The notes under the pieces: model-generated
Database searches by the model: none
Seen by the model: the letters and a program-made list of their open reading frames with translations, nothing else
Told to the model about the DNA's origin: nothing
Origin: a virus
DNA: 20,588 nucleotides
Direction: 5' to 3' (one strand)
IMG/VR virus record: IMGVR_UViG_3300049433_000008
Span: 1 to 20,588 of that record
Made by a program: the position numbers and the translations under genes
Shown here: piece by piece, positions 14,089 through 20,588 of the stretch
How positions within the stretch are numbered: the stretch's first letter is position 1
Layout of the letters: each line of letters begins with the position of its first letter

Positions 14089-14438
14089 AAATCGAAGCTG
14101 CACAAAGACTCAAGGTAATGGCTGCGGCAAGTCCTGCAGCCGCACTTAAATTCTTTCGTAAGTTGGGACTCAAGGTAGACAAGCTGCCTTCTTATGTTGA
14201 GGACACGCTGCCTACTGCAGGCGGTTTTGCCAACGCAAGTAACGCAGAACTTCTGGGTAGTCGTGTAGCGCCTTTAAAAGTTTTGACTGAGACTTACGGC
14301 CAGCCTAAACGTATAAAGAAGCGAAATGAGAACCAATACGCATGGACTATTCCTGGCGGCAATCAAGCCGTATGCTACGTAGTTTCTGATGACCCTGATA
14401 CGGTTGCGTATCTACGGTTGGCCGAAATAAAATACTAA
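14085..14438 (+). CDS. Leader-bearing protein (MKIEAAQRL), possible paralogous domain
   Basis: This 117-residue protein starts at ATG 14085, coupled to the upstream gene by ATGA with AAAGG upstream. Residues 1-9 are MKIEAAQRL. The body may be a divergent form of the domain at 3465 and 4795: A-L-K-F-F-R-K-L-G-L (22-31) resembles the first helix, T-Y-G-Q-P-K-R (70-76) resembles L-G-x-P-K, and a strand with G-N-Q-A-V-C-Y-V follows as in the others. The match is weak and contains a longer insertion. Function is unknown, but its placement inside the head module supports a head-associated role. Confidence 0.83.
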   Translation: MKIEAAQRLKVMAAASPAAALKFFRKLGLKVDKLPSYVEDTLPTAGGFANASNAELLGSRVAPLKVLTETYGQPKRIKKRNENQYAWTIPGGNQAVCYVVSDDPDTVAYLRLAEIKY

Positions 14439-14449
14439 TCACAAGCAGT

Positions 14450-14472
14450 AATTTTACACAGTAACATCAACT
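14450..14472 (+). promoter_or_regulatory. Promoter-like element AATTTTA-N4-GTAACATCAACT
   Basis: AATTTTA (14450-14456), spacer CACA, then GTAACATCAACT (14461-14472), both blocks identical to those at 3427-3449. It is 16 nt before the scaffold start codon, with the GGAGG ribosome site between. Confidence 0.5.
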
Positions 14473-14488
14473 AACATTGGAGGGCATT

Positions 14489-15844
14489 ATGCCTATTCGT
14501 GAGAAGCTCGCGGCAGTAGCAAAGGCCAAGAAAATTAAGGCTGGTTCTACCCACGGCGGTAATGGTGGTAACGTCGACATCGAGGAACAATCGATTGACG
14601 ACCTGGAAAATAACATGGACGTTGATACACTGACGGACCCTGAAGATGTAGAAGGTGGTAGTACTCACTTCTCCATCACCGCAAAGAAAAAGATCAAGGC
14701 CGATCCTACTTGCGAACAGAACGTAGGTACTCTGCCTAACGATACTGAACCAGCCCAGGGCTACATTGAGAATGCATCCGAAGGTGATGCTGATTTCGAT
14801 GAGCAAATGGACCTGAATGAAGATGAAGTAGAGGCTTCTCTGGATGAAGAACTGGAGAACAACAACGCCGATACTCCTCTGACTGCCGCTGAAGGTGAAG
14901 ACGAGGATTGGGATTCTCCTCCTCCGGACGCTGATGCAATGGACGATGACGTTGAATCCGAGGAAGAAGGCGGTGAAGATACTGCTGAATTCGTCGCACC
15001 TGAAGAAGCTACTGCCGATGCAGACGAAATGTCGATCATGGACGTGGATGAAATGGATGATGCCGATAACAAGGACATTCACTTCGCTACTGCGGGTACT
15101 CGTGTTCTGGTCATCAAAGCAAACCGCATCATTGCATCGATGACTGAAGGCATTGCTACTAAAGCTGGTCGCATCGATGTATATCTGACCGATCAGTACC
15201 AGGAAGTAACTGCTTCCGAGATCGCTAAGAGAGGTCTGCGCCGTGGTCTGAAGGCAATGGGCTTCGTTGAGGCTCGTGTGAAGATCCAGAAGAACTCGGT
15301 GATCGCTGCCTTGGTCAAGAAAGAAGTTACCAAGACCACTGCTGCTGTTCGTCAAGTTGCTAACGTCAAGCAAGAGGCTCTGGAGCAATCGCTGGCAATC
15401 GCATCGGTCGGTATCAACCGCGGTTTCTTCCAGAAGAACGAGAACGTTTTGCGCGCTGCGCTAGAAGAACAGCTGATTCAAGCGGGTGTGCGAAACCCTA
15501 AGCGTATGCTGACCCAAGTATTTGCTTCGGTAGGCCCTGAATACGCCAAGCAGGTTATGCAGCTGGCCCAGAAGATCGCTGCTATGCCGCAAGAAGCCCG
15601 CGATGGTTACGTCGAAGCGCTGGACATGACTTCGGAAGACCTGGACGAGCCAGATGAGGACATGATCCCGATTGGTGCAGGAGACGATGACGAGGAAGAG
15701 GACTTCAACGATGTTGAAGAACTGAGTCCTACGATGGCAACTGCAGGTGTTGTAATGAAACGTCGCAACAAGGTAACTGCTGGCACGTATTCGCTGCAAG
15801 CAAGTGCTGTACTGAATGGCGATGTACCTCTGTTCTCGCTGTAA
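14489..15844 (+). CDS. Prohead scaffold/core protein candidate
   Basis: This 451-residue protein starts at ATG 14489 behind TTGGAGGG; the TTG inside that ribosome site is not used. Residues 30-200 are strongly acidic and low-complexity (long Asp/Glu runs). Residues 205-390 are a more ordered, Lys/Ala-rich helical domain (K-A-G-R-I-D-V-Y-L-T-D-Q), then another acidic region and a basic end. Acidity, helix content and position between protease and capsid genes fit a T4 gp22-like scaffold. The K-I-K-A-G (15-19), K-I-K-A-D (68-72) and K-V-T-A-G (428-432) peptides resemble the shared leader core and could be protease sites, as scaffolds are usually cut into fragments. No sequence family is recognised. 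Confidence 0.78.
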   Translation: MPIREKLAAVAKAKKIKAGSTHGGNGGNVDIEEQSIDDLENNMDVDTLTDPEDVEGGSTHFSITAKKKIKADPTCEQNVGTLPNDTEPAQGYIENASEGDADFDEQMDLNEDEVEASLDEELENNNADTPLTAAEGEDEDWDSPPPDADAMDDDVESEEEGGEDTAEFVAPEEATADADEMSIMDVDEMDDADNKDIHFATAGTRVLVIKANRIIASMTEGIATKAGRIDVYLTDQYQEVTASEIAKRGLRRGLKAMGFVEARVKIQKNSVIAALVKKEVTKTTAAVRQVANVKQEALEQSLAIASVGINRGFFQKNENVLRAALEEQLIQAGVRNPKRMLTQVFASVGPEYAKQVMQLAQKIAAMPQEARDGYVEALDMTSEDLDEPDEDMIPIGAGDDDEEEDFNDVEELSPTMATAGVVMKRRNKVTAGTYSLQASAVLNGDVPLFSL

Positions 15845-15855
15845 ACACAACACAC

Positions 15856-15879
15856 AGTTTTATCACTGTAACACAAATT
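15856..15879 (+). promoter_or_regulatory. Promoter-like element AGTTTTA-N5-GTAACA
   Basis: AGTTTTA (15856-15862), a 5-nt spacer, then GTAACACAAATT (15868-15879), 17 nt before the 15897 start codon. It is a slightly diverged copy of the element at 3427 and 14450. Confidence 0.45.
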
Positions 15880-15896
15880 AACTATTGGAGGTTTCA

Positions 15897-16568
15897 ATGA
15901 TCTACGGTCCACTCTCTAAGTACCCTGACTCGGCTGAAGCCGCAGTGGCTCCTGGTGCTGTTATCACTGCTGAAGGTACGGCTCTGGTACGTGCTGTTGG
16001 TGCTCAAGCTGCTGGCGTTCTGCCTTCGACTGGTACTTCCGCTGACATTTTCGTCGGTTTCTCGATTGCTGGTACTTCGGCTGCTCCTTTCGCTGAAGGT
16101 TACACCAACAAAAACGAGACTTTTACCGTTCCTGCAACTGGTAACGTTAACCTGCAATTCACTCCAGTAGCGGGTCAGGTCTTTGTCTTCGACAATACCT
16201 CGAACTCTGCTGTTGCTACACCTACCGTGGTCGGCAAGCAAGTCCAGGGTCTGACTGTTGGTGACCAAGTAACGGTAACCTACAAGTACCCGCTGTCCGT
16301 TGTTCAGGCCCGTGCTCTGACCGGTGACGTTCAGCCAGGTGGCTACAGTGGTGCGTATATCGGCCAGATCGGCTGCATCAAACGTGGTTTGATCTATACC
16401 TCGGAATTCGACGCATCGAAGAACTGGGCAGCAGCTACCGCAATCAAGATGGCAGCAAATGGCCAACTGACCGATCAATCGGGTGCTGGTAATGCTATTA
16501 ATGGCTACGTCGTAGCTGTACCTGGTTCGGACATCCCGTTCCTGGGCATTGAATTCTCGGCAGCTTAA
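15897..16568 (+). CDS. Putative head decoration/structural protein
   Basis: This 223-residue protein starts at ATG 15897 behind TTGGAGGT. It is rich in Ala, Gly, Val and Thr, with few charges and many beta-strand-like segments (V-F-V-F-D-N-T-S-N-S; V-T-V-T-Y-K-Y-P-L-S), typical of abundant capsid-surface proteins. It lies between scaffold and major capsid genes and shares their strong TCG/CTG codon preference, consistent with high expression. V-I-T-A-E (22-26) near its N-terminus is a possible but weak match to the proposed processing motif. A capsid decoration or cement role is the best guess; no family is recognised. Confidence 0.75.
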   Translation: MIYGPLSKYPDSAEAAVAPGAVITAEGTALVRAVGAQAAGVLPSTGTSADIFVGFSIAGTSAAPFAEGYTNKNETFTVPATGNVNLQFTPVAGQVFVFDNTSNSAVATPTVVGKQVQGLTVGDQVTVTYKYPLSVVQARALTGDVQPGGYSGAYIGQIGCIKRGLIYTSEFDASKNWAAATAIKMAANGQLTDQSGAGNAINGYVVAVPGSDIPFLGIEFSAA

Positions 16569-16600
16569 GAGCCGGCTCAAACCTAACAACGGAGAAAAAT

Positions 16601-17683
16601 ATGAACATGAAAGTTAAAGTCACTGCATCCCGCACCCCAGTAGCCGCTTCGGAATTCCGTTTCGTAGGCGCTTCCGAACGTGCTGTCGGTGCCAACGGCG
16701 AGCTTAACGCATCGAGCAAGCGCGAACTGATTAGCAAGCAGATGCAGTTCCTGCAAGCATCGTCTAGCGGCCAAGTTACTACCAACGCTGAAGCTACTCG
16801 TCTGGAAGCCCAGTCGAAGGTCAATCGTGAACTGATCACCGCGGCCTTCAACGATTCGGCTGCTCACCGTGTTCTGGGTGAGCGTATGGCTGACTCGCTG
16901 TTCATCACAGCAAATCGTCAGGGCTTCATGCGTAAGTATCTGGCTCGCGTTCAAGTGAATCAAGGTACAGTGCCTCGTTTCCCACTGCGTACCAAGAACG
17001 TTACCGCTGTATGGTCGACTTCGCCGACCCGCATCGATAGCCAAATCACTCGCGACAAATGGTACACTCCACCAGAACTGAGCATCGTGGCTCGTCCGTT
17101 CGTAACCCAGAACGAACTGAACCAAAGTGCCGGCGACGTGCTGCAAGAGAAGTATGTCGAAGCAACCGAAGCAATCATGGTTGCAGAAGACCGTCTGTGG
17201 TACAACCAAGTCAACGCCCTGGTCGGTATCGACAACAACCTGAGCATTGTCTCGGGCCAGTTGACTCCGTTCACTCTGATGCAAGTCTCTACCAACGTTA
17301 CTCGTTGGGGCCTGAAAGTACCGAACATTCTGCTGGCATCCGATCTGTATCAGGATATCATCGGTAACAGCGAGTTCTACAACGCCATCGATCCAGTTGC
17401 TCGTCACGAACTGCTGTTGACTGGTGAACTGGCTGTAATGTACGGTATGACTCTGACCTCGGATGCGTATCGTCACCCAGAACACAAGGTCCTGAACCAA
17501 GGTGAGTTCTTCTGTATCTCGGAAGCTCTGAACCACGGTGCATACTCGGATCGTGGTGGCCTGTCGTCGAGCCCAACCGATATCGTCAACGAGAAGATTC
17601 CAGGTAAAGGCTGGGTCATCCACGAAGAGATCGCTATCTCGGTTGCCAATTCCAGGTCGGTAGCCAAGGGCGTGAGGATTTAA
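16601..17683 (+). CDS. Major capsid protein (HK97-like fold)
   Basis: ATG 16601 lies behind ACGGAG; an ATG at 16607 is less well spaced. The 360-residue product has an N-terminal helical region (to about residue 90), then segments typical of HK97-fold capsid proteins: V-P-R-F-P-L-R-T-K-N (125-134), the region W-Y-T-P-P-E-L-S-I-V-A-R-P-F-V, a long central helix with A-T-E-A-I-M-V-A-E-D-R-L-W, and a late W-G-L-K-V-P-N-I-L-L-A-S-D strand-turn. Position after protease and scaffold, size and codon bias (mostly TCG for Ser) support the call. K-V-T-A-S at 6-10 resembles the proposed processing motif. The true mature end may lie further in; this cannot be decided here. Confidence 0.9.
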   Translation: MNMKVKVTASRTPVAASEFRFVGASERAVGANGELNASSKRELISKQMQFLQASSSGQVTTNAEATRLEAQSKVNRELITAAFNDSAAHRVLGERMADSLFITANRQGFMRKYLARVQVNQGTVPRFPLRTKNVTAVWSTSPTRIDSQITRDKWYTPPELSIVARPFVTQNELNQSAGDVLQEKYVEATEAIMVAEDRLWYNQVNALVGIDNNLSIVSGQLTPFTLMQVSTNVTRWGLKVPNILLASDLYQDIIGNSEFYNAIDPVARHELLLTGELAVMYGMTLTSDAYRHPEHKVLNQGEFFCISEALNHGAYSDRGGLSSSPTDIVNEKIPGKGWVIHEEIAISVANSRSVAKGVRI

Positions 17684-17690
17684 AATCCTC
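17674..17690 (+). other. Hairpin overlapping the capsid stop codon
   Basis: GAGGATT (17674-17680) pairs with AATCCTC (17684-17690), with the TAA stop codon as the loop. No T run follows, so it is not a usual terminator. It may protect or pause the abundant capsid mRNA. Confidence 0.45.
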
Positions 17691-17702
17691 CTCTAAGTTC
17701 AC

Positions 17703-17718
17703 GGGAGCTTCGGCTCCC
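17703..17718 (+). other. UUCG-tetraloop hairpin after capsid gene
   Basis: GGGAGC (17703-17708), TTCG loop, GCTCCC (17713-17718): an exceptionally stable small hairpin. AGCTAATC follows rather than a T run. It is likely an mRNA stability or partial termination element between the capsid gene and the next gene. Confidence 0.6.
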
Positions 17719-17742
17719 AGCTAATCTCAAAAAGGACCTAAC

Positions 17743-18174
17743 ATGAAACACTACAATCGTGCCCTGGACTGCGTAACTCTCGCAATGGCTTTTGCTGCCA
17801 AAGGTCAAGTGACCGCAGCAGCAAAGATGTTTACCAAAGCAATGGCGCAGCCAGACGTTAAGCGTGCTATCGCAACCCTGGAAGCTTCGGGTGCGCAAGC
17901 ATTTGCTACCGTTCAAGCTTCGGCCAAGACCAAGAAAGTCGCGGCTTCAAAGAAAGTCACCGCAGGCGACGACCTGGATATGGGTGATGAAGACGATCTG
18001 GAAGCTCTGGTCGGCGCTGACGCCATGGAAATGGATGACGACATGGATGACGACATGGACGACAGCGTGGAAGAAACTGCTGACGCCGACGATATGGAAG
18101 AGCCAGATGACTTCGATGGTGCTGAGTTTGCCAAAGTGATGGCAAGCTTGCAGAAGCCAGCAAAGCGTAAGTAA
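17743..18174 (+). CDS. Acidic-tailed head-associated protein
   Basis: This 143-residue protein starts at ATG 17743 behind AAAAAGGAC. Residues 1-65 are helical and Ala-rich. Residues 60-75 are basic and carry K-V-A-A-S (65-69) and K-V-T-A-G (71-75), matching the proposed processing motif. Residues 76-125 are almost all Asp, Glu and Met with short tandem D-D-M-D units. The end is basic (A-S-L-Q-K-P-A-K-R-K). The acidic/basic design resembles the scaffold two genes back, and it lies between the capsid gene and a strong terminator. A prohead core or capsid-associated role is inferred from position. Confidence 0.8.
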   Translation: MKHYNRALDCVTLAMAFAAKGQVTAAAKMFTKAMAQPDVKRAIATLEASGAQAFATVQASAKTKKVAASKKVTAGDDLDMGDEDDLEALVGADAMEMDDDMDDDMDDSVEETADADDMEEPDDFDGAEFAKVMASLQKPAKRK

Positions 18175-18181
18175 CATATAG

Positions 18182-18221
18182 AAGGGGCCAGGCAGCATTT
18201 CTTGCTGGCTGGCCCCTTTTA
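18182..18221 (+). terminator. Strong rho-independent terminator
   Basis: A 14-bp stem with one mismatch pairs 18184-18197 with 18203-18216 around a 5-nt loop; AA and TT outside extend it. TTTTATT follows. It closes the head operon. Confidence 0.9.
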
Positions 18222-18250
18222 TTCATTTGGGTGCCACCTATTAAGGACTC

Positions 18251-18895
18251 ATGATGGACATAGTACCAATCGAACAGTTTGTGCGCGATGGTATACTCAG
18301 GAGACTACAACAGACGTTTGGTGTGCAGGCCATCTTCACTACTGCTAACGATAAGACCAAGACTTTGGCCCGACTGCGTGAAGGCTCCAACGTTAATTAT
18401 CCGTACTTATTCTTGACGATCAATTCGTTTGCGCGCAACCCAGAATCATATGCGACAAATAGATTAGCACGCAAAGGTGTGATGACTGTAGTGGGCGAAG
18501 GCCAAGGCCTTACAGTTCGTCTGATGCCTGCTAACTTCGAGGCAGAGGTTGAGTTCATTACTAACAAATACGAAGGTACTGAACAAGGTACTGTATCTTC
18601 GTTTGCACGTCGCTGGCTCTTTGCTTCGCGCTGTGGATACCTCAAATTTAATATCATGTATGGCCGACTCAATCTACCTATATCAGTCACTATGAGTGAA
18701 TCTGTTTCCATACCGCCGTTAGAGAATAAGGTGGAACAGGAGACAGCGTACAAGCTCAATCCTACTATGACAATTCATGGGTGGATTTCTGAACCTGCTA
18801 TGGGCACAGAGGGCATAGTTACTGATCTAGTTGTTGATGAAGTCTTTGCCAACTCTGATGGTTCTGTACCGAGCCATCAGTTTATACCTTTCTAA
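18251..18895 (+). CDS. Probable neck/tail-completion structural protein
   Basis: The start is ATG 18251 or the adjacent ATG 18254; AAGGAC is better spaced for 18254. The 214-residue protein is a soluble alpha/beta domain with strands such as Y-P-Y-L-F-L-T-I-N-S-F and V-M-T-V-V-G-E-G-Q, and a late L-N-P-T-M-T-I-H-G-W. Size and position, between head genes and the tail sheath, resemble the neck, tail terminator and head-closure proteins of myoviruses. I infer such a role; there is no specific motif. It is the first gene after a terminator, but I see no convincing copy of the AATTTTA element before it. Confidence 0.72.
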   Translation: MMDIVPIEQFVRDGILRRLQQTFGVQAIFTTANDKTKTLARLREGSNVNYPYLFLTINSFARNPESYATNRLARKGVMTVVGEGQGLTVRLMPANFEAEVEFITNKYEGTEQGTVSSFARRWLFASRCGYLKFNIMYGRLNLPISVTMSESVSIPPLENKVEQETAYKLNPTMTIHGWISEPAMGTEGIVTDLVVDEVFANSDGSVPSHQFIPF

Positions 18896-18909
18896 ACAAG
18901 GGAGTACAA

Positions 18910-19191
18910 ATGAAAGTCATAAACTTGACGAGGTTAACTCAGATGGTTGATGTGCGCCATGCTGATGGTAAGCTTGATGGCATTCGCATTTCACCACGCT
19001 CTAAAGTCGATCTGCGGGAGAATATGGTTGTTGATGAGCGCTGGCAACAACTGAATCCTGGCATTGTTAAGATCGTCGCAGATCAAAAGCCGATACAGGC
19101 GATGATACCAATTCCTCAGACCGGGGTTACGATCTCAGGCGAAGAGTCCAAACCAGAGGCTACTGCCGCTAAACTCACGCAGGGGGAATAA
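18910..19191 (+). CDS. Small protein preceding the tail sheath
   Basis: This 93-residue protein starts at ATG 18910 behind AAGGGAG. It has a basic, beta-rich N-terminal half (V-R-H-A-D-G-K-L-D-G-I-R-I then P-R-S-K-V-D-L) and V-D-E-R-W-Q-Q-L-N-P-G-I-V-K near residue 41, with a flexible Ser/Glu/Ala tail. Its stop overlaps the sheath start in TAATG (19189-19193), so the two are translationally coupled. It is probably a minor tail or neck component, inferred from location. Confidence 0.75.
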   Translation: MKVINLTRLTQMVDVRHADGKLDGIRISPRSKVDLRENMVVDERWQQLNPGIVKIVADQKPIQAMIPIPQTGVTISGEESKPEATAAKLTQGE

Positions 19192-20588
19192 TGTCGATCT
19201 TAGAACAACGTGCTTCCGATGTACGTGTGCAGGAAATCAACTTGAGTCAGGTCATTACATCGGCCTCTACTTCGGTTGCTTGCCAAGTCATTGTCTCTAA
19301 CCAAGGTTCTGATAAACCAAAGTTCTTCACCAATGCAGATGATTACCTTGCGGAATATGGTAATCCGAACGCAATGATTTCGTTTGATGTTTACTGCGGT
19401 CTCGATTATTTCAAAGAAGGTAATCAACTGTGGGGACGTCGCGCTGTTCACTCTGATGCTTTGTATGCAGCGGTAACGATGTTTGATACTGGATCAGTTA
19501 CTAAATTATTGGGTGCACCAGCAGGTGTAGCAGACCCAGAGAATCCAGACTGGACTGCTTTGATGTCGGCACCTACAGATACGCCGATAGCTCTGTTCAA
19601 CCCAATACGCGGACAAGGCTCTTACGCCGATAACTACGCAGTCGAAATCGTAAGTGCTAACGTGGAGACGCCAACTAATTTGGTTGCTGTATCTGCCATC
19701 ACTGGCGGCACTCTGGTACCAGCTACTTACACGTATCAGATAGCGGCCCTAGGCGCTAACGGTGAGACTCTGGTCTCTGCTCCAGTGACTGTTACTATCG
19801 CAGGTGTTGCGGTCACCAACTCCGTGACTCTGACGTGGGACCCAGTAGACCTTGCAACTGGTTATGTGATATATGGACGCACTGTTGCTGTAGTAGGTCA
19901 GATTGTTACTGTCGGTCAAGGTACTTTCACCTTCGTTGATACCGGTGTTATTACCCCTCTGGTTGTACCCGGTAAGCCGATCACTAGCCCTGCTAATCTC
20001 CCACCACGTAACCCGCAATTCACGGTAAATGTTTACGACTTTACCGTAAGTCAGTTCAATCCAGTTGAGCAATTCCTGTGCACTCTGGAGCCTGGTATCG
20101 ATAGCTCTGGTACTGCTACCGAATTGGAGGAAAGAATTAATCCGTTCTCCGAGTTCATTCAGGTAACGAATAACACACCGGCTCTACTTACTGTACCTGA
20201 TGTTACCTCTGTAGCAAAAACGTTGATGACTGGTGGTAATTCTGGTACTGCGCCTACTTCGTCAGATGTCGCTAACGCTTATCAGATTTTCAAAGATAAG
20301 CAACTGTACGCCATCAACATTCTGATTAATGGCGGTCACTCTGATCCAACCGTGCAGTTGGCTATGGATACGCTGGCTCAAGGTCGTGGTGATACTGTTG
20401 CGATGCTTGACGTGCCTTCTAATGCACAGAAGTTCCAGCAAGCCATCAACTACCGTCGGCTGACTCTGAACCTGAATTCTGAGTATAGTGGTCTGTTCAA
20501 TCCAGATGTGCTTGAAGCCGATACGATCAATGGTAAGCAACAATACGTACCGTTCAGTGGTTGGGCTGCTGCTCTGTGCGCGCGTACC
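19191..20588 (+). CDS. Contractile tail sheath protein with Fn3-like insertion, 3'-truncated
   Basis: The frame is open from ATG 19191, behind AGGGGGA, to the window end: 466 residues with no stop. The N-terminus (S-D-V-R-V-Q-E-I-N-L-S-Q) and visible C-terminus (F-S-G-W-A-A-A-L-C-A-R-T) match the sheath pattern, the latter being the conserved P-x-G-x-x-A-G-x-x-A-R-T-like loop before the final domain. Residues about 160-270 look like an inserted fibronectin-III-type beta sandwich: Y-T-Y-Q-I-A-A, S-V-T-L-T-W-D-P-V-D, A-T-G-Y-V-I-Y-G. The flanking sheath strands (N-Y-A-V-E-I and Q-F-T-V-N-V-Y-D) are typical. The sheath subunits contract during DNA delivery; the insert probably lies on the outside of the tail. 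Confidence 0.9.
   Translation, partial: MSILEQRASDVRVQEINLSQVITSASTSVACQVIVSNQGSDKPKFFTNADDYLAEYGNPNAMISFDVYCGLDYFKEGNQLWGRRAVHSDALYAAVTMFDTGSVTKLLGAPAGVADPENPDWTALMSAPTDTPIALFNPIRGQGSYADNYAVEIVSANVETPTNLVAVSAITGGTLVPATYTYQIAALGANGETLVSAPVTVTIAGVAVTNSVTLTWDPVDLATGYVIYGRTVAVVGQIVTVGQGTFTFVDTGVITPLVVPGKPITSPANLPPRNPQFTVNVYDFTVSQFNPVEQFLCTLEPGIDSSGTATELEERINPFSEFIQVTNNTPALLTVPDVTSVAKTLMTGGNSGTAPTSSDVANAYQIFKDKQLYAINILINGGHSDPTVQLAMDTLAQGRGDTVAMLDVPSNAQKFQQAINYRRLTLNLNSEYSGLFNPDVLEADTINGKQQYVPFSGWAAALCART

Noticed and set aside
727-14111. Leader copies as a DNA repeat or recombination site
   Set aside because: The copies differ at most synonymous positions and no flanking DNA is conserved, so conservation is at the peptide level.
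14477-14488. TTG start for the scaffold, and likewise TTG 15885 for the next gene
   Set aside because: In both cases the TTG belongs to the TTGGAGG ribosome site, and a well-spaced ATG follows.
14761-15078. Ser-rich - strand frames opposite acidic genes (also 6401-6634 and 17913-18134)
   Set aside because: Asp and Glu codons read backwards give Ser-rich products; they only mirror the acidic genes.
1-20588. tRNA genes, CRISPR arrays, insertion sequences and integrase
   Set aside because: I looked for cloverleaf-like stretches in the gaps, regular spaced repeats and transposase or integrase motifs, and saw none. All gaps are under about 110 nt.

Overview
The window reads as part of the genome of a large, strictly lytic-looking contractile-tailed bacteriophage (a myovirus, probably of jumbo-phage size). 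The reasons are a recognisable head module (prohead protease, acidic scaffold, HK97-fold capsid protein), a contractile tail sheath gene running off the right edge, many small overlapping genes all on the + strand, very short intergenic gaps, and no integrase, tRNA, IS element or CRISPR array that I could see. Strong Shine-Dalgarno sites indicate a bacterial host. The most strongly expressed genes favour TCG for serine and CTG for leucine, which would suit a Pseudomonas-like or beta-proteobacterial host, but this is a weak inference.

Layout. Positions 1-637 hold the end of an unrecognised gene. Positions 727-6003 hold a run of small accessory genes. Eight of these carry the same short peptide, M-K-I-E-A-A-x-R-L, at or near the N-terminus, on otherwise unrelated proteins: a multi-pass membrane protein, a DUF3175-like protein, a GNAT acetyltransferase, a SprT-like zinc metallopeptidase and several unknowns. 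An HNH nuclease, an acidic protein and an unknown follow (6005-7466), ending at a strong terminator. Positions 7574-12112 encode a 1512-residue SNF2-type helicase, also followed by a strong terminator. The head module spans 12201-18174: two small unknowns, prohead protease, two more leader-bearing small proteins, scaffold, a candidate decoration protein, major capsid protein, and an acidic head-associated protein. The tail module starts at 18251 with a probable neck/tail-completion protein, a small protein and the tail sheath.

How the parts may work together. The repeated leader is encoded by different synonymous codons each time, so it is kept as a peptide. It occurs twice between the prohead protease and the scaffold genes, where T4-like phages often keep core genes. 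Related short motifs (K-V-T-A, K-I-K-A) occur in the scaffold, the capsid N-terminus, the acidic head protein and the protease (V-T-A-A). My main inference is that the leader is a capsid-targeting and/or prohead-protease processing signal, so that at least ten diverse proteins are packaged in the head and delivered into the host with the DNA. It would be analogous to, but different in sequence from, the T4 internal-protein targeting peptide. This is inference, not shown.

A second shared signal is an AATTTTA-N4/5-GTAACA-like element about 11-17 nt upstream of five start codons, with a weaker sixth copy. Two copies lie directly behind strong terminators. It is a candidate phage promoter.
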